DNA from: Phoronis australis
Lineage: Eukaryota; Phoronida; Phoronidae
Assembly (NCBI GenBank): GCA_002633005.1
Contig: NMRA01000001.1
Location: 1,412,198-1,476,197, forward strand
Direction of reading: 5' to 3'
Length of the DNA stretch: 64,000 bases
This document shows positions 30,900-44,000 of the stretch, in pieces. The number at the start of each line of letters is the position of its first letter. Within the stretch, counting starts at the first letter, position 1. The position numbers and the translations under genes were made by a program. The notes under the pieces are model-generated. The model was not told the DNA's origin, made no database searches, and saw nothing but the letters and a program-made list of their open reading frames with translations.

Positions 30900-33800
30900 T
30901 GCACCCTGAACACCTGAAATGATAGTAGCCAGTCCATTGCCCCCCACCGACACCTCAAGTGGCACCCCCCCCCCGCCCTCAACCCACCCTCGGTCGGTAG
31001 CTGTATAAGTCCCCAGGTAACAGATGCCTGGTCCCCCCTTGGACAACACTTGGTTGGCACCCCCCTTCGCCAGGCGCCCGGGTTCACCTAGTGAACCCCT
31101 CTTGCTACGCTACAGAGGCAGTCACTTGGTATGTTTGAGTCCAGACTATTACTTGTGTTGAACTTTGTTACCTAATGTGTGTCATTAATAAAATTGTCTT
31201 TCATGGATTTTTTCTATTGACCTTGACTTTTTGCCGCACTGTCAAAGATATTCGATGTTGGGATGACATGTGACCGTCGGAGACTAAAATTCGTAGCAAC
31301 CTGCGAGGACAATTACAATATGAAAGCCAAGTTACAGTGAGTTTTGATCGAGTTGACGATTTTTTGCACTGAACAGAGGGTCATACACTCTTGGTTGCCC
31401 CTTTCCTATCTTATACCAGTACGTGGTTATCAAGACGAAGATAAAAAACGGGAGCAAGGCAGATTACGTTTCTAGTCGCGTCCACAATCTCCTGATGTAA
31501 ACAAACAGCGAGGCACGCATGCCAGTCATAATTTATGTAAATATTTTTTTTTTAATACGCAATAATGATCAGTGTAGTTTTCAGAGAATGGCAATTACTA
31601 ATGCTGTTTGCTTTCTCTCTAACATTCACGTGTTTTGCAAGTTAGTTACATGTTCCAAGAGCCCCCTATTGGTGGTTGAGGCAACTGAGAACAGGCAAAT
31701 AGGACCAAGTGCGGTTCGTGTAATGCTTCGTAAGCACTAACTACGGGATAGGCAAGATTTCTATTTTAGATTATTAGTAAGGAAGGACTGGAAAAAATAT
31801 CATAAGCTCAGTTTTTGAAAAAGTGAAATGGCTTCAGTAAAAACCGTCAAAATAGCCGTTTTTGCCACACAAAACCAAGCATACAAATATGAATATAAAT
31901 TTCGAAAGTTGTGCCATTTACTTTTTCAGTCATTGTCCTTTGAAATCGTATCACTCAGTTGTTACCAACTCTCTATACATGCTAGTAAAATGCACTCAAA
32001 CATGTCTACTTCGGCGTCCAAGTTTGTTGCAAAATGTAAGTACAGGTAATAAGAAGAGAAATTATGCATGAAAATTCTTAAAAAGTGAGATTTTTATTCA
32101 TCTCACCAAACCATACCCATGTGCAAAGACTCAAAAAATCTGTGATTTTGGGTAGAGTCTCTACCTGTTGGTTTTCATACGGAGTCATTCTTAACTTTCG
32201 CACGTAGGTGCGTAACGTTAGTAATCCTTCGGCCAACGATACTCAAAGGCGAGTGCGTGACGTTGCGGAATGTGAACTATTCAAAGTTTACCTAAACAAT
32301 GGACTGGGAGCAGATTGGTGACTGAATTGTTTTTTTTTTTTCAATAGCGCTTATAAAACAGATTCGCCTTCAGGGCCGTTGGACGTCTTGGGGTGACGTG
32401 TTGTCCAATAATTTGGAGGCGTCAGGGCGGCCGCTGTACGCATAGAGCAGTGACTAGTTTTCTCCCGAGACGAGTGACCCGGGTTTTGCTCACTACGGTC
32501 GGACATAATCGGACTTGGCTGATGTCAGCACTTCAGGCTTTGAGCCCGATCCTTCCGTCAGCAGGAGACAGCAATATGACTCTCAGATGTCTAACTTAGT
32601 TATGGCTGGCCACTGTTAACTTAAATTCGCTCTTTCACAAGCACATCAAAGTTGTTTTTGCCTTCGTCTAATGGAAATGCGTTCCAGTAACTTCGAATGA
32701 AAAAATCATCCAATTGCGAGAAGAGTTACATTAACTTGAAAAGTGAAAGTCATGGAAACAGCACAATGCGTTCTGCTTGTAAACTGCTTTCTGGAGAATT
32801 TTGACATCCCAGATGTATAACTGAACTAAGCGCAATACCACAATCCCATTTAAGATTGAGAAACTGTACAGTTTCTTTAGACTGGCAAGGGATGATGGAG
32901 TCACCTGTAGGTGTTTTTAAGTTTTTGAAATTGTGTGTCACTTGAAAAATTGGATATCTGGTGGAAATAGATCTGTGATACGTTTTAGAATTCAGTTGTT
33001 AACGCGCACAGGTTTTACAGGTTAACGCGTGCAAGCTTCACTCAACTCGTCAATCTAACGGGTTCATGCAAAGATGAATGTTCACGTCATGATGTAAAGT
33101 TGCCCGAGAGCTTCCAAGAAGATATTTACATCAAAAATACATTCAGCATCTAATCAGAACAGAGAACTACAGCTTGCGTCAAGTTGAACATCAAGGGAGA
33201 AATGTCACGCAGGACCTTGCTACGCGCGTCAGTCACTCTTTGTTGGTTTATAACATCGCAATAGATAGGTTCAAAGCTGTTTTTTCACCACTAAATTTAT
33301 TGATGACACAACTTAACTCTTTTTAAACATAAAAGTTATAACGTCTACATCAGAAGAATCTGGTCACATTAGGCTTTGGCTGTGTGAGCTTATAAGTGCT
33401 CGTTTTCTTTGCCAGGGAGTTGCTGTTTGAGAAACTGTATTATATCCCGTGAGGAAAACTTTGGAGGCGATTACTTTAAGTGCGGAAGGATATTCATGCA
33501 GTGAAACCAAAAATAGTTCAAACTAGCAAGTTTTTCAGGTGTAGTGTTCCGTGCGGAATAAAGACACCAACGTAGTATAACCAATTATTCACTGGTGCTG
33601 ATATTTCCGTCAACGATATGACCAATTTCATCGTGAATCTACAATAAATAATAACAGAAATGTATTTTTGGGAGTAATAATTTTTGATAATACTTAATTA
33701 TTAATACTTACCTCAAGTCTAATAATAGTGTAAAACAACCTATAATTTCCCATTAAATACAAAGTTGCGTATGAATTGCAATGACAATCTCCTTTACTAA

Positions 33801-36700
33801 CCAGCATAACAGGACAAAGTATTCAAGACTAAGTGATACCGTAAACTACAGTCCAGATAAAGTTAACCAATTTGAAAACTAATATTACTCATTCCATGAA
33901 ACACTTACAGCTATGTCTCCCACACAAGCACTCTGGTGTCCATGATTGAAACCGTTTAAAATTTCGTAGTAGAACCTTTTCTACTTTATGTCCTTTGTTT
34001 CTTTGTTTCACTTGTTACGTCTAGTTAAAGACGAAGCTATCTCATACCTGAAGAGCTTGGCAGACCAGGCTTAGTAATCGCCTAAACGTGTCCTTAGAAA
34101 TGCTTTGCGTATGTAAAGGATATGTTTGTAAAAAGTGGACCAGGATATGACTGCTAAAGGTTAATTTTGCAGTGATGAAACAAACCAAATTTCTTACACA
34201 GACTCAAGACGATAGTTGATAAATTTCAATTTATCCAACGGTAACGGTTCACGTCAAGAGAACTCCTGGCACAGATTGCCCTCTATATATACAACATTCA
34301 ACAGAATAATCTAACCGATTAACATAAATAAACAAAACATAGAGTATTATCCTTAGAATCGTGACAACTGAAAGTTTGGATATGTTTATGTTACGCCACG
34401 AGATTCATGCGATTTATTTGGTGTACTGAGCAAGCAAGTTGAAGTGGAGTTGATGGGAATCTAAATTGTCGATTGGCTGATCTAGATGTTTTCGACCAGC
34501 TATGCCCAAATATTGGTACCTTTTCAAACCCAAGCAATGATATTAGAGCCACCTGCCTTGGCTTTGTACACAAGCTTGTTTCCCTGAATGTCAAAGATCT
34601 CAGCGGGAATTTCACTTATTAGCTAGATTGTCCAGTTGATTTGGGTGATTTGGTCGGTCAATATTCCTGAGTATGCCGTCTTGATCCTTTAAGGTTTTGC
34701 GCGTTGTAATCGTGCGTGGAAATAATGTTTCTATATTGTGTCAATACGCAAATCATGCAAGCGTGTTCAGGAGATTAACTCACGCGGCGCTTATTTCCTC
34801 GGAACCCAATCCATGTAGTGTCGATTGTCACGTCCACCAATACCGTTCCTTATGATTATCAGTAGTGGTTTTGTTAATTTGCAACCTGGCATTACTCTGA
34901 ATATGTAAATACTCATGTGCCAAATAGTCGTAGTTGTAGAAAAATTAGTTACTTCCAAGTTTCCCCCCAAGTGATGTAATGAGTGGAAGACGTTCGGTCC
35001 CTTGACAATCAATTGCAGTGGCGGAACACAGCAGATCAGAAGACGAGGACGATTGTGAGCGGCTGGCCAAGCGCTCCATTTTATTTGCTGCTGTAATAGG
35101 TATATCATACAATGCCAATGAACACATTAACCTTCGAACAGAGACCACCAAACTGAAAGTATCTGGAAAGCACTTCAAGTTATAGGCTACGGGTAACACT
35201 AACACTTCTAATTAGGGTCACCCGGTGCCTGAACAGTAGTCAATGGGTCTTGAAATTGCGACGACAAAAAATAAAAGAATGCTCAGTTAACAAAAAATAT
35301 TTTCAGTGTAATAACGGCAAATGACTTGCACATCAAGACAACACAGTTAAAGGCACTTCTACAAGCAAAAATCGTGCAAAGGGTGCTTTGAATTAATGGG
35401 ACTTCCGGTTTTTGAAATGCTCATATCTGAGTTTTCCAAAATATACGGTAATATTCAGCCATCCAATGATTCATTTTCACCTTTGATTCTTGACTCACCT
35501 TCCAAAATCCTGGAGCTTTCATTTAATTTTCTGAGCAACATTTATCCGAGAAATGCAGATTTCTAAATTATCAATCTTACGTTATGGCGTTAAAGGAGCA
35601 TGCCACCCAAAAAACAACCTAATTTGTATCAATTTAGATCGAGTAGTTCTACTCCATAACGACACGTACGGTTGCGTTACCTGAAATTATTCAATGACGT
35701 AATCGGTTTCACACGCAGTCTGTTCAGCAGTTCACAACACGGGTTACTGGTGTCAGCTTATCGCTTGAAGTCATCGTTTAACACCAATAAATCATCAAAC
35801 TTCGATGTAAAACTCTTAAAACTACACCGAGTTTTTATAAAAACCTGTTGTTTTATTTCGCTCTTACGGATTTATTGGTATTTGGACACACCGTACCCTA
35901 CAAAGTTCGGCAGGCCAATAAGGTCCGTAGCAGGAGTTTGGGGTCTGTTCGGAGATCATTTCGAAGTATTTTCCGTGAGATACAGACAGGAGAACCTAGA
36001 TCTGTGTTGTTTAGACTTGTGATTTTTTGAGTTCTAAACACAAAACGCTTATTATCCTGGCCAGTGGCTCGGAGCCCGATCAGGCCCGTCGCGGCGGGCC
36101 TGATTGACTCCGCCGTTATCCCGGCCAGTGGCTCGGAAATTGATTAGATATCACGAACATAAACCGGCCAAAGTTCAGTGGAAACTAAACTTCCAGTCAA
36201 GAAAATGCTATACTAGTGAGCCAAAGTAATGTAAACGTGATTATGCTGGTGAAATAGCCACGAAACTGCAAACCTATTTACTCGCGTAGGTGGTCTCGAA
36301 TTCAGGTTCGGCTTTAGACACAGCACCGTCAGGGCAGAAATTGTACATTGACAATCATTATTTGAGTAATGTAAATGTAAATAAAAATTCCTCTAACACC
36401 TGGCCGTGGGATGGAAATCGAGTTGTTTCACAAAAGTTTCTGCCAGCACACACTAAATTAGCATGAGCTCACACGGCCTCGGTGTCCCGTCAATTAGTTT
36501 TATTGCACCTAAGCCGGTAATGCAGCGATTTATTCATTGCTGGCTTCTCAAATCATTTGCACTCACGAAAAATCCAAAGGCATTACAAATTGCATCTAAT
36601 GAGACAGACTTTGTTTCAGATTTATTTAAGTATTGGTTAGGGTGAGAATAATTCATTTTGAAACAGAACGCTCAGTAGCCTAATAAACGCCAACATGGCA
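30900..36700. other. Intergenic region between divergent laccase and phosphatase
   Basis: No convincing gene was found. It holds a C-rich patch at 30965-31085 and a T run near 32330. Near 36055-36135 a TTATCC.GGCCAGTGGCTCGGA block occurs twice around a GGCCCG/CGGGCC hairpin. Frames of 60-116 codons here have no recognised motif. A minus-strand stretch near 34515-34615 reads IFDIQGNKLVYKAKAGG but is isolated. Confidence 0.5.
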
Positions 36701-36719
36701 AATCGCAATCCCGACTTAG

Positions 36720-37022
36720 GACGATCTAGAGCTCATCACTCCCGACTTCGCAGGTGGATCGTTAAGTTTTACAGGCTATCAATTCGAACAGGAATACAGT
36801 GATGAAGAAATACTAGAGAGGCGCCGTGAACAAGCTCAGACAACGGAACGCATGGGGGCACTGTCGACGTCTGCAGGCCACAGACACGGAGATGTTTCAC
36901 GGCCTCATACTTGCCATTACAGCGTACATTTCATTCTTCACTACCATGAGCCACTTCCTAAGCATTTCGAACTCCCGAGGAAGTATAAAAACGATATACC
37001 CGCTTTCCTCGCAGCAGCTTAG
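36720..37022 (+). pseudogene. Fragment of a transposon-associated P2X7-like/zinc-binding protein
   Basis: A 100-codon open frame with no Met at its start and a stop immediately before it. It contains FTGYQFEQEYSDEEILERRR. A shifted frame in the middle reads WGHCRRLQATDTEM, similar to the WCxCGxCxxMxT layout of P2X7-like proteins abundant in invertebrate genomes. Needing two frames for the match suggests a decayed copy. A chance resemblance is not excluded. Confidence 0.3.
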
Positions 37023-37983
37023 TTCGGACAAGCGGGAACGATGCACCGCAACAAAGCGGCATTCACTCTGCATATGAACCACTGACGTCGCTAGCGTCGT
37101 TTCTCACCTTCCTCACAGGTTAACGCGACACCTATTGGTAAGGTAAGGTCGACTGTATGCGAGGCGATGTGGATATAGACCGATTAAGACGGCAAAAAAG
37201 ACTAATTAAATCGGGTGGTATTCTCCTTTAAAACTGATTCATGAAAGTCATGCCAAGCAACCCATATGAAGATAGAACTCTGGCTGTCTTTTGCGTGCGA
37301 TCATAACGTGAAATCTGCCTTTGTTTGGTGTTGAGGGTCTTTAGGTGAAAGAAATCACAGCCAGGCAGCACACGTTAAAGGGTTCTGTGTTATTAAGCAA
37401 TGGCATTGTTTTTACTGTGTTATCGACTTCATATTTGGAGTGCGATCACGATGGTCTGCCGTTGATATCCGTCTTGTCGAATGGCTGTGAGCGCATGCGC
37501 GCATCTATCATAAGTGGAAGGGAGATAAGAAACATTTTTGGTGACTACAGAGATTTTCCTTACTGCGAATTTCAGAAATATTGAATTTTGTGAATTTTTT
37601 TACTTTTTCTGGAAATTTCCTGTAGTGACTTGATTAGCGGTACATCATTTCAGTCATCAAATGTCGAATGTGAGTAACCCCCTGGACGATGCTGATACGG
37701 GTAAATAATTCAACACTATAGGATACCATTATTGATAACTACTTTCGAAGGTGTGTATTCGATGCGCTATGCATGTACTTATGACGTTTGATAGCGGACG
37801 TGAACTGTGATAGGCTCAAGACAACAAAGAATACTGTATGGCCCGAGAGCAGAATGCGTGCTTAGTTTTTCTGTTGCAGCTTTTAACCCACAGTGTTCTT
37901 CAAGCAGTACACCGTTGTGGTGGAGCCCGATCTGCCCAGCAAGACCAGAGGCCACTTGTTGCTTACCTTCTACCAGACGGACA

Positions 37984-38047
37984 ATGCAGATACAAGACTC
38001 AAGTGTACAAAAGCGGTGGTTTTACGTGGTGTTGTTCAGCGTTGTAG
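37984..38047 (+). CDS. ACP5: ACP5 exon 1: signal peptide
   Basis: The ATG at 37984 leads into [11 protein letters not shown], and the donor is GTTGTAG|GTGAGA. The leftover G plus CA of exon 2 makes Ala, giving a typical cleavage-region sequence. An upstream in-frame ATG at 37807 exists, but it would bury the hydrophobic core. Chosen by phase and signal-peptide logic; no transcript evidence. Confidence 0.7.
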
Positions 38048-41000
38048 GTGAGAGATGACGATTGTCGCTATGAAACGTTGATAGAGTGTTGTATTTGAGT
38101 TGTCACATCCATCATCTGGTAAGTCAAACAAGTGAAATGATTTTACATGTTACCAATCCGGGTAGTGAAGAACTGCAGACAATTAATCATTCCATTACAA
38201 AACCTCTATGTTGTTCGCCGCCATTTTCACATGCGGAAAGATGGTCTGGAAATTTTTAGCAAGTGATTGATAAAAATGTACTGTGTAGGCCTACAGAGAG
38301 CAAGTTCGAAAAAATTTAGCACCGTACGCAATGTTTGCGCTCACAATCTTGGTATAAGAACTAAGTTTAGTCATTGACAAGGGTATCAAGATTTCGACAG
38401 CATCTCGCACTTTCACCAAGATTAATCCATAGAGAAACCCCTTAATGGTGAATGGAATTAAGTCCACATAATGTTGTAGTGAACCTGGGGACACAGAGAG
38501 TTTATCTCACGTATCGCACAGGGCACATGTCTCAGAACTAGGGACAGGACCTATATTATGAATTTGTCAAAACGTCCAGCCCAAAACATTTCATTTTGTA
38601 GACAGCAAGTGGGGTGGACTCGAATTAATATGACAACATAGAATACGATGGTGGTCATTGAATACAAACTTTAACGAACGATACATGATCTTTCGCATTT
38701 TTCGGCCCTTTTGAACACTCTATAAATGCCATACGAGACGGTAGTAATTGAAACATGACCAAATAAATACATAGTGAATCTTTAACTTAGTGCATGTGTC
38801 TACCAACCAAATGGCGTATTCGGAACAGGGCATATACCTACTTCGTTCGCTGTAACAGCGAACCCTGGGATACACCTTTAGAAACAGCGTTCCAATAACT
38901 ATGAGCATTTTCAAATTTAACTCTCATTATTCTCTCTGGCAAGTAGGTAAGTATACGTAAACACGTTTTCTGCGAGCAGCCTTGTACATTATGTTTAGAG
39001 ACAAGCAATTAAAGAATGAGAGAAGTAGTCAAATGCTTTTGATCAATCAATCAGTAGGTGCACTGTTTAAAGCCTGTTGTCAATGGTTGACCCAAGATCT
39101 TCAGTGAGTCTCAAGGGAACATATTCACGGCGACAGCCTTTCCTGAAGACACAAAGACGTTTGTGTAGAATTTTGTTAAAATAATTAGTGAGTTGCCTTT
39201 ACAGAAGTCTTTTAAAAAACCTGGTTTGCCGCGGGTAACATGCCGTGTCCGGACTGCCGCCTTTTTGAAAACATGAGTGGCCTCCTCAAGTTTAGTTTCA
39301 GAGTCGATGGGTTTGAAGACAGTTTAATACATTGATTACAAACAGGTGTAGATGAGCATCCAGAACTTTATTCCGTACCTAACTTGTAAAACTCGCGTTG
39401 CTTAAGTTGCCATACCCTTTTTCCTTGTGAGAATTCCGCCTTTTGTGCACCAGTGAAACATAAGACTGTTTAAAATAATCAATCAGCGCTCGCGTTTCCC
39501 ATTTTGCGACTTAGCGAAAATGCTAGGTCGCCAAACGAAGTCTGAGGTCGCTAAAACTGAAAACTCCAGGTCGCGAAACGAAATTTGAGACCATCAGAAC
39601 TGATAAACATGTCGTGCCGTAATCCATTTTTAATGTGGTAGTCGTAACTCTTCAACTTCTCCCCATAAATGTCCATTCATTCTCTCTAACTCAATTCCTC
39701 TTACCAACCAGCGAACATGGAACGCACTGCATACAACGGAGACGCGTGTTTCACCAGTCTTGCCCGATTTTTGCATAACAATTTCTGTGATAACTTCCTT
39801 TAGTACTTTCAGCGCGTTTGATGTTTGCTGAGTGTTGTGGTGGGCCCTCCATTGGTGGGTACTTAAGTAGTATGTCTACTACCTTGGAAAATCAATTACA
39901 CTCAGTGACGATGTCTCTTGCTTCAATTTAGTCTCAAAACATTAAATCGTATTATTTGCTGGTTCCTCGGCACCCTCATTACTTTTATAGTGCAACACAC
40001 AGCCTATAGCGACAATGTGAATATGGAGTACGTTGTAAATTGCCAAATGTTTTTAAGAACGAGTTTTGTGTCGAAAATGATCCGCCGTAAATCACTTAAT
40101 CGTGTCCAGTAAATATGATGACGTGGTGTTGGGGAATAACACTGCATGATGCGGGCTAGTGAGCCGCCAAGGTAAGTCAATAGTGTAAAGGTCCTATTTC
40201 CAGATTTTTTTGTTTTCACATTTACAAGTTGTCAATGCACTTTTTAGCGTGGTTAATTAACACTGTCGTTTACTTCCTGCTATACATTGGCATAACTCGG
40301 AGCATGTTTTGATTTTTGTTTTGAGACGGGTCGTAAAAACATCAAGTTGGGAAATAAGACAAATTCACACTTCTCGTTTTCTGTGGTTCAAGTAAGCTGA
40401 TATGCTTAAAATCTAACAGACATAAATTACGCCGACGTGTTAAGATTTGCAGTAAACAGTGTGCTCTGGCTAAGAGATAGGAATAGGAGAATATTGAGTC
40501 ATTGAACACATTGACCTGCACTGGATTTTTTCAACTTTTCTTCCTGTCTGTGGGCTATATAAATGCCAAGCAAGTGAGTAATATTTAAAATGTGACTTAA
40601 CAACGAAAGTCAAGCTTATTACTAATACTTCCTCTTCCTAGAGCTGTTTGTGAACATAATTCATCCCTTATTTGTACATCTTGTTTGATTACTTAATGCT
40701 AATGACTTTCTAAAACCGCTCTGAGATGCTGGTGTGTTACAACTATTATTTAGTCTATTTACACCCACCTCTTGTCTATTTACACTGATTCACTTCTCTA
40801 TCTAATATAAAACCTGTAATCATTTTTCTTAATTTGTAGCAATTTCCTCTCAAGGAGTCACCAAAGGCGCTGCTTTACGATTTCTTATTAATGGCGACTG
40901 GGGCGGTAAAGGAGGTCGTCCGTACGTCAGTCACATTCAAAGACTGGTGGCGAAGGAAATGTCGAACGTAGCTCAAAAAATGCTGTTGAATTCGTCATAT

Positions 41001-44000
41001 CAACGGGAGATAACTTCTATGAGACAGGTGTCAAAAGCGAACACGACGAGCGATTCGCGGTAAGTTCTGTAACGATCAACTCAAATATCTACAGATCCCC
41101 GAAAGTAGTCAACAAGTGAAAACCGAGTCCAGTTACACATTGACCTAGTCCACAACGTGTCATTTTATCAACAAAGGTTCTAAGGAACACGAACAGTTTT
41201 TTGACAATGATATTGAATTTTATTCAACTGTGTAAAACCTGCAGATTTTGTTGCGGTACATACTTTGCTTGTTGGCATCATCAGAAATGTTCTGGGGCCC
41301 GTTCCAAGAGACTGACTTAAGTTCATTTTTTACTTTATTCTAGAATCTGTCCTAACTTCCAAACTTTGAAACGTCTACATCTGGTAGACAAAACTAACGT
41401 CAAACTTGAGGTTAGTTTACTTTCTTGGAAAGGACTTAGACAAGTTGAAGTTTTATCTTAAAATTGATGTAAATTTAAGGTTTGTCTTAGCTGAGTCAGT
41501 TTATCGGATCCCTGGTCTACAAATGCGTGATGAAAAAAGTGTGTATATAGGTTTCCCCTATATAATCTACTGTTATTTTATTTCCCAGCGTACGTTCGAG
41601 GACGTTTACGCCGATCGATCTTTACAAGTACCGTGGCATGTTATCCTTGGAAATCATGACTGGATCGGCAACACATCCGCTCAAATTGAGTACACGAAAA
41701 AGTCAACACGCTGGTAATTAAGATATGTATAATGGCTTGCCATTCACGATATGCATGTAGATCGAAAAATTTGTACCCGAACGTGCAAAAGGGGCAAAAA
41801 ATAAGAAGATTTTATGATTTTTTCTGGCCCCCCGTTAATCTTTATTGATGTGTTTTGAACAGTTTGTTTAGAAAACTCGCAGTGTAACTAAATGTTTGTA
41901 AATAATTTTGATTTTACTGAACAATAAATCTCATTCGATCGGCAATCTGGTGAATGTTTCTCTGAATATTTCAAGAACGTGCCAGTTCGAAGTTGTACTG
42001 TCCCAGAGATGCCCTACCTTGTCAATGTTCCTCAGTGCACAAAACTAGAATATTTGAAGAATTTGAAGAGTTTACGAACTTAGCACCAGTCTAATGAAAC
42101 TGATTCCAAAAAATAAATTTTCATTTTTCCATCTTACGACTGGCACAAGGTCATTCGGCTACTTCATAAAATGAGCAAAATACACAAAATGGCCAGTTTT
42201 TACCCCAAAAAACACCATTCGCATACAATTACAGTAAACAAAAAGCATGCATTCTAACTGCCAAAATCCTTCAGATGCTAAGAATTGGGGTGAATAGTCG
42301 ACTGCCGAACAGTTGGAATTTTTCACAAATTTGAAGTACCTGAGGGTACCTTAATTTCCTGCCGAATTCAGCAACCCGCTTGGAACGAATGAGGGTTTAT
42401 GAGAAGTTCGAGTAAAAAGTTGGCTTAGGGGGTTTCTTATTGAGACTACCAGGCATTGCAGCTTCAGACGCAAATTTTAACCTATCACGTTAATTATGTT
42501 TTCAAAACCTGTTGTACAGTAAGCAATTGTTATTCTTTGAATAGCCGAGCGATTTTTCTGTAGGAATCTTCCTGATTACAAGTACACGCTGAATTTCACC
42601 ATACCAAGAACTCAGGAAACCGTCACCACAGTGATGATAGACACTGTCATTTTGTGCGGCTATAGCAGCGGATTCACGAGCCTTCCCGGGCCCAGTGATC
42701 CCGAGAAGGCAAGACAAATATACAAGTGGATTGAAGATGAACTTGTGAAAGCTCGGTAAACCTTTATACATATATGTAAGGCTTTCAAAAGATGATTCTT
42801 TCTTTCCCAAGTTGGTAATGCTCCCAAGAACATTGACAATATGTTGCTGCTAAAAAGCACATTTAAAAAAATTAAATGATAAGAAATCACTTTTGCCCCG
42901 CAATTAACAAACGTAGCCTCAAAGATTTCGCCAAAACGTTGTTTTTAGAAAACGGGCGCGTCCGGAGCCGCGCATGTAGACCGGGGTGACTAAAAGTGGG
43001 TAGATGACAACGATGGCGTACATACAGTCTCATCCTAGGCAGAGTTTGGTGCACAAAATCGTACTATAATACAGATCTTTTCAAAAAAGAATATTCGACG
43101 TCAAATATTGAAGACTCTATAAGTCATGTTCTGGAGTCAAAAACGACTCTTCACAAGCCTAGTATTTGCTCCTTCCAGGCAACATCATTATGTCCTTACC
43201 GCTTGGTGGTAATATAATAGCTTGGAATAACCCTGGCGGTCTGGAACTTGCCCGCCGAATATTTTCAATGACAGTAAAGGCTCAAAAAAGGGTTCCGTGC
43301 ACGCTCAGACGTAATACTATTCGTGCATTTCACGTCTTCCAGGTCTTCGGAATACTTGTTGGTGGTCGGTCATTATCCAATATTCTCCGTTGGTCTTCAC
43401 GGTTCTGATGACTGCTTGAGAAATTCCCTGTTACCCTTGTTGTACAAGTATGAAGTGTCGGCCTACATCTGCGGTCACGACCACAATCTTCAGGTAAGTG
43501 GTGGCATGAACTGGCAGGTGCAGTTCACACCCGTTACCTGTGGCCAGTATAGTTGAAAGGTTGGCTTTAAAGATACTCGTCGACAGAGTTGTTCTGAAAA
43601 TTTAGGACAGCCATCCTTTAAGCGAGAGAACACGGAAATGGGCCCTTTCATGGAATTTTATTTCAGAAAGTAAACAATGCGCTTGTCTTTAAAGCTCCCA
43701 ATGCGACCCTTTTGTTTGTGGCATTGTAGACAATTTTCCCCAGAAAATTTAAACAAGACTTTTTCGAAGGAAAAGCTGAACATGCAACTCCATCCACCTG
43801 AGCTCCACGTTCGATATGCCTTTTCGATGGGAGTAACGCTGGGAACCATAGTCAGCTCTAAAAAACTATAAGGGCTGTCTTAATCCTGCCCCTTAAATAA
43901 TTATGACGTGCTACAATATGGAAAGCCAAAGCGGAAAAATTCCAGGACACATGATTTTATTTTCTATTTAGGCATTAAAATATCTGCAGGGCCAGATTTT

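Noticed and set aside
34515-34615. Possible exon reading IFDIQGNKLVYKAKAGG on the minus strand
   Set aside because: Isolated, with a stop soon after and no partner exon or recognisable family. Chance cannot be excluded.
37838-38047. Frame beginning MAREQNACLVFLLQ with signal-like start
   Set aside because: It overlaps ACP5 exon 1 out of frame and ends in a stop at the exon 1 donor. The phase needed by exon 2 supports the other frame. It could be an upstream ORF but is not supported as a gene.
41406-41588. N-terminal part of the 103-codon frame upstream of ACP5 exon 3
   Set aside because: It is intron read-through; the TTTCCCAG acceptor at 41588 and the TRAP alignment start at RTFEDVY.
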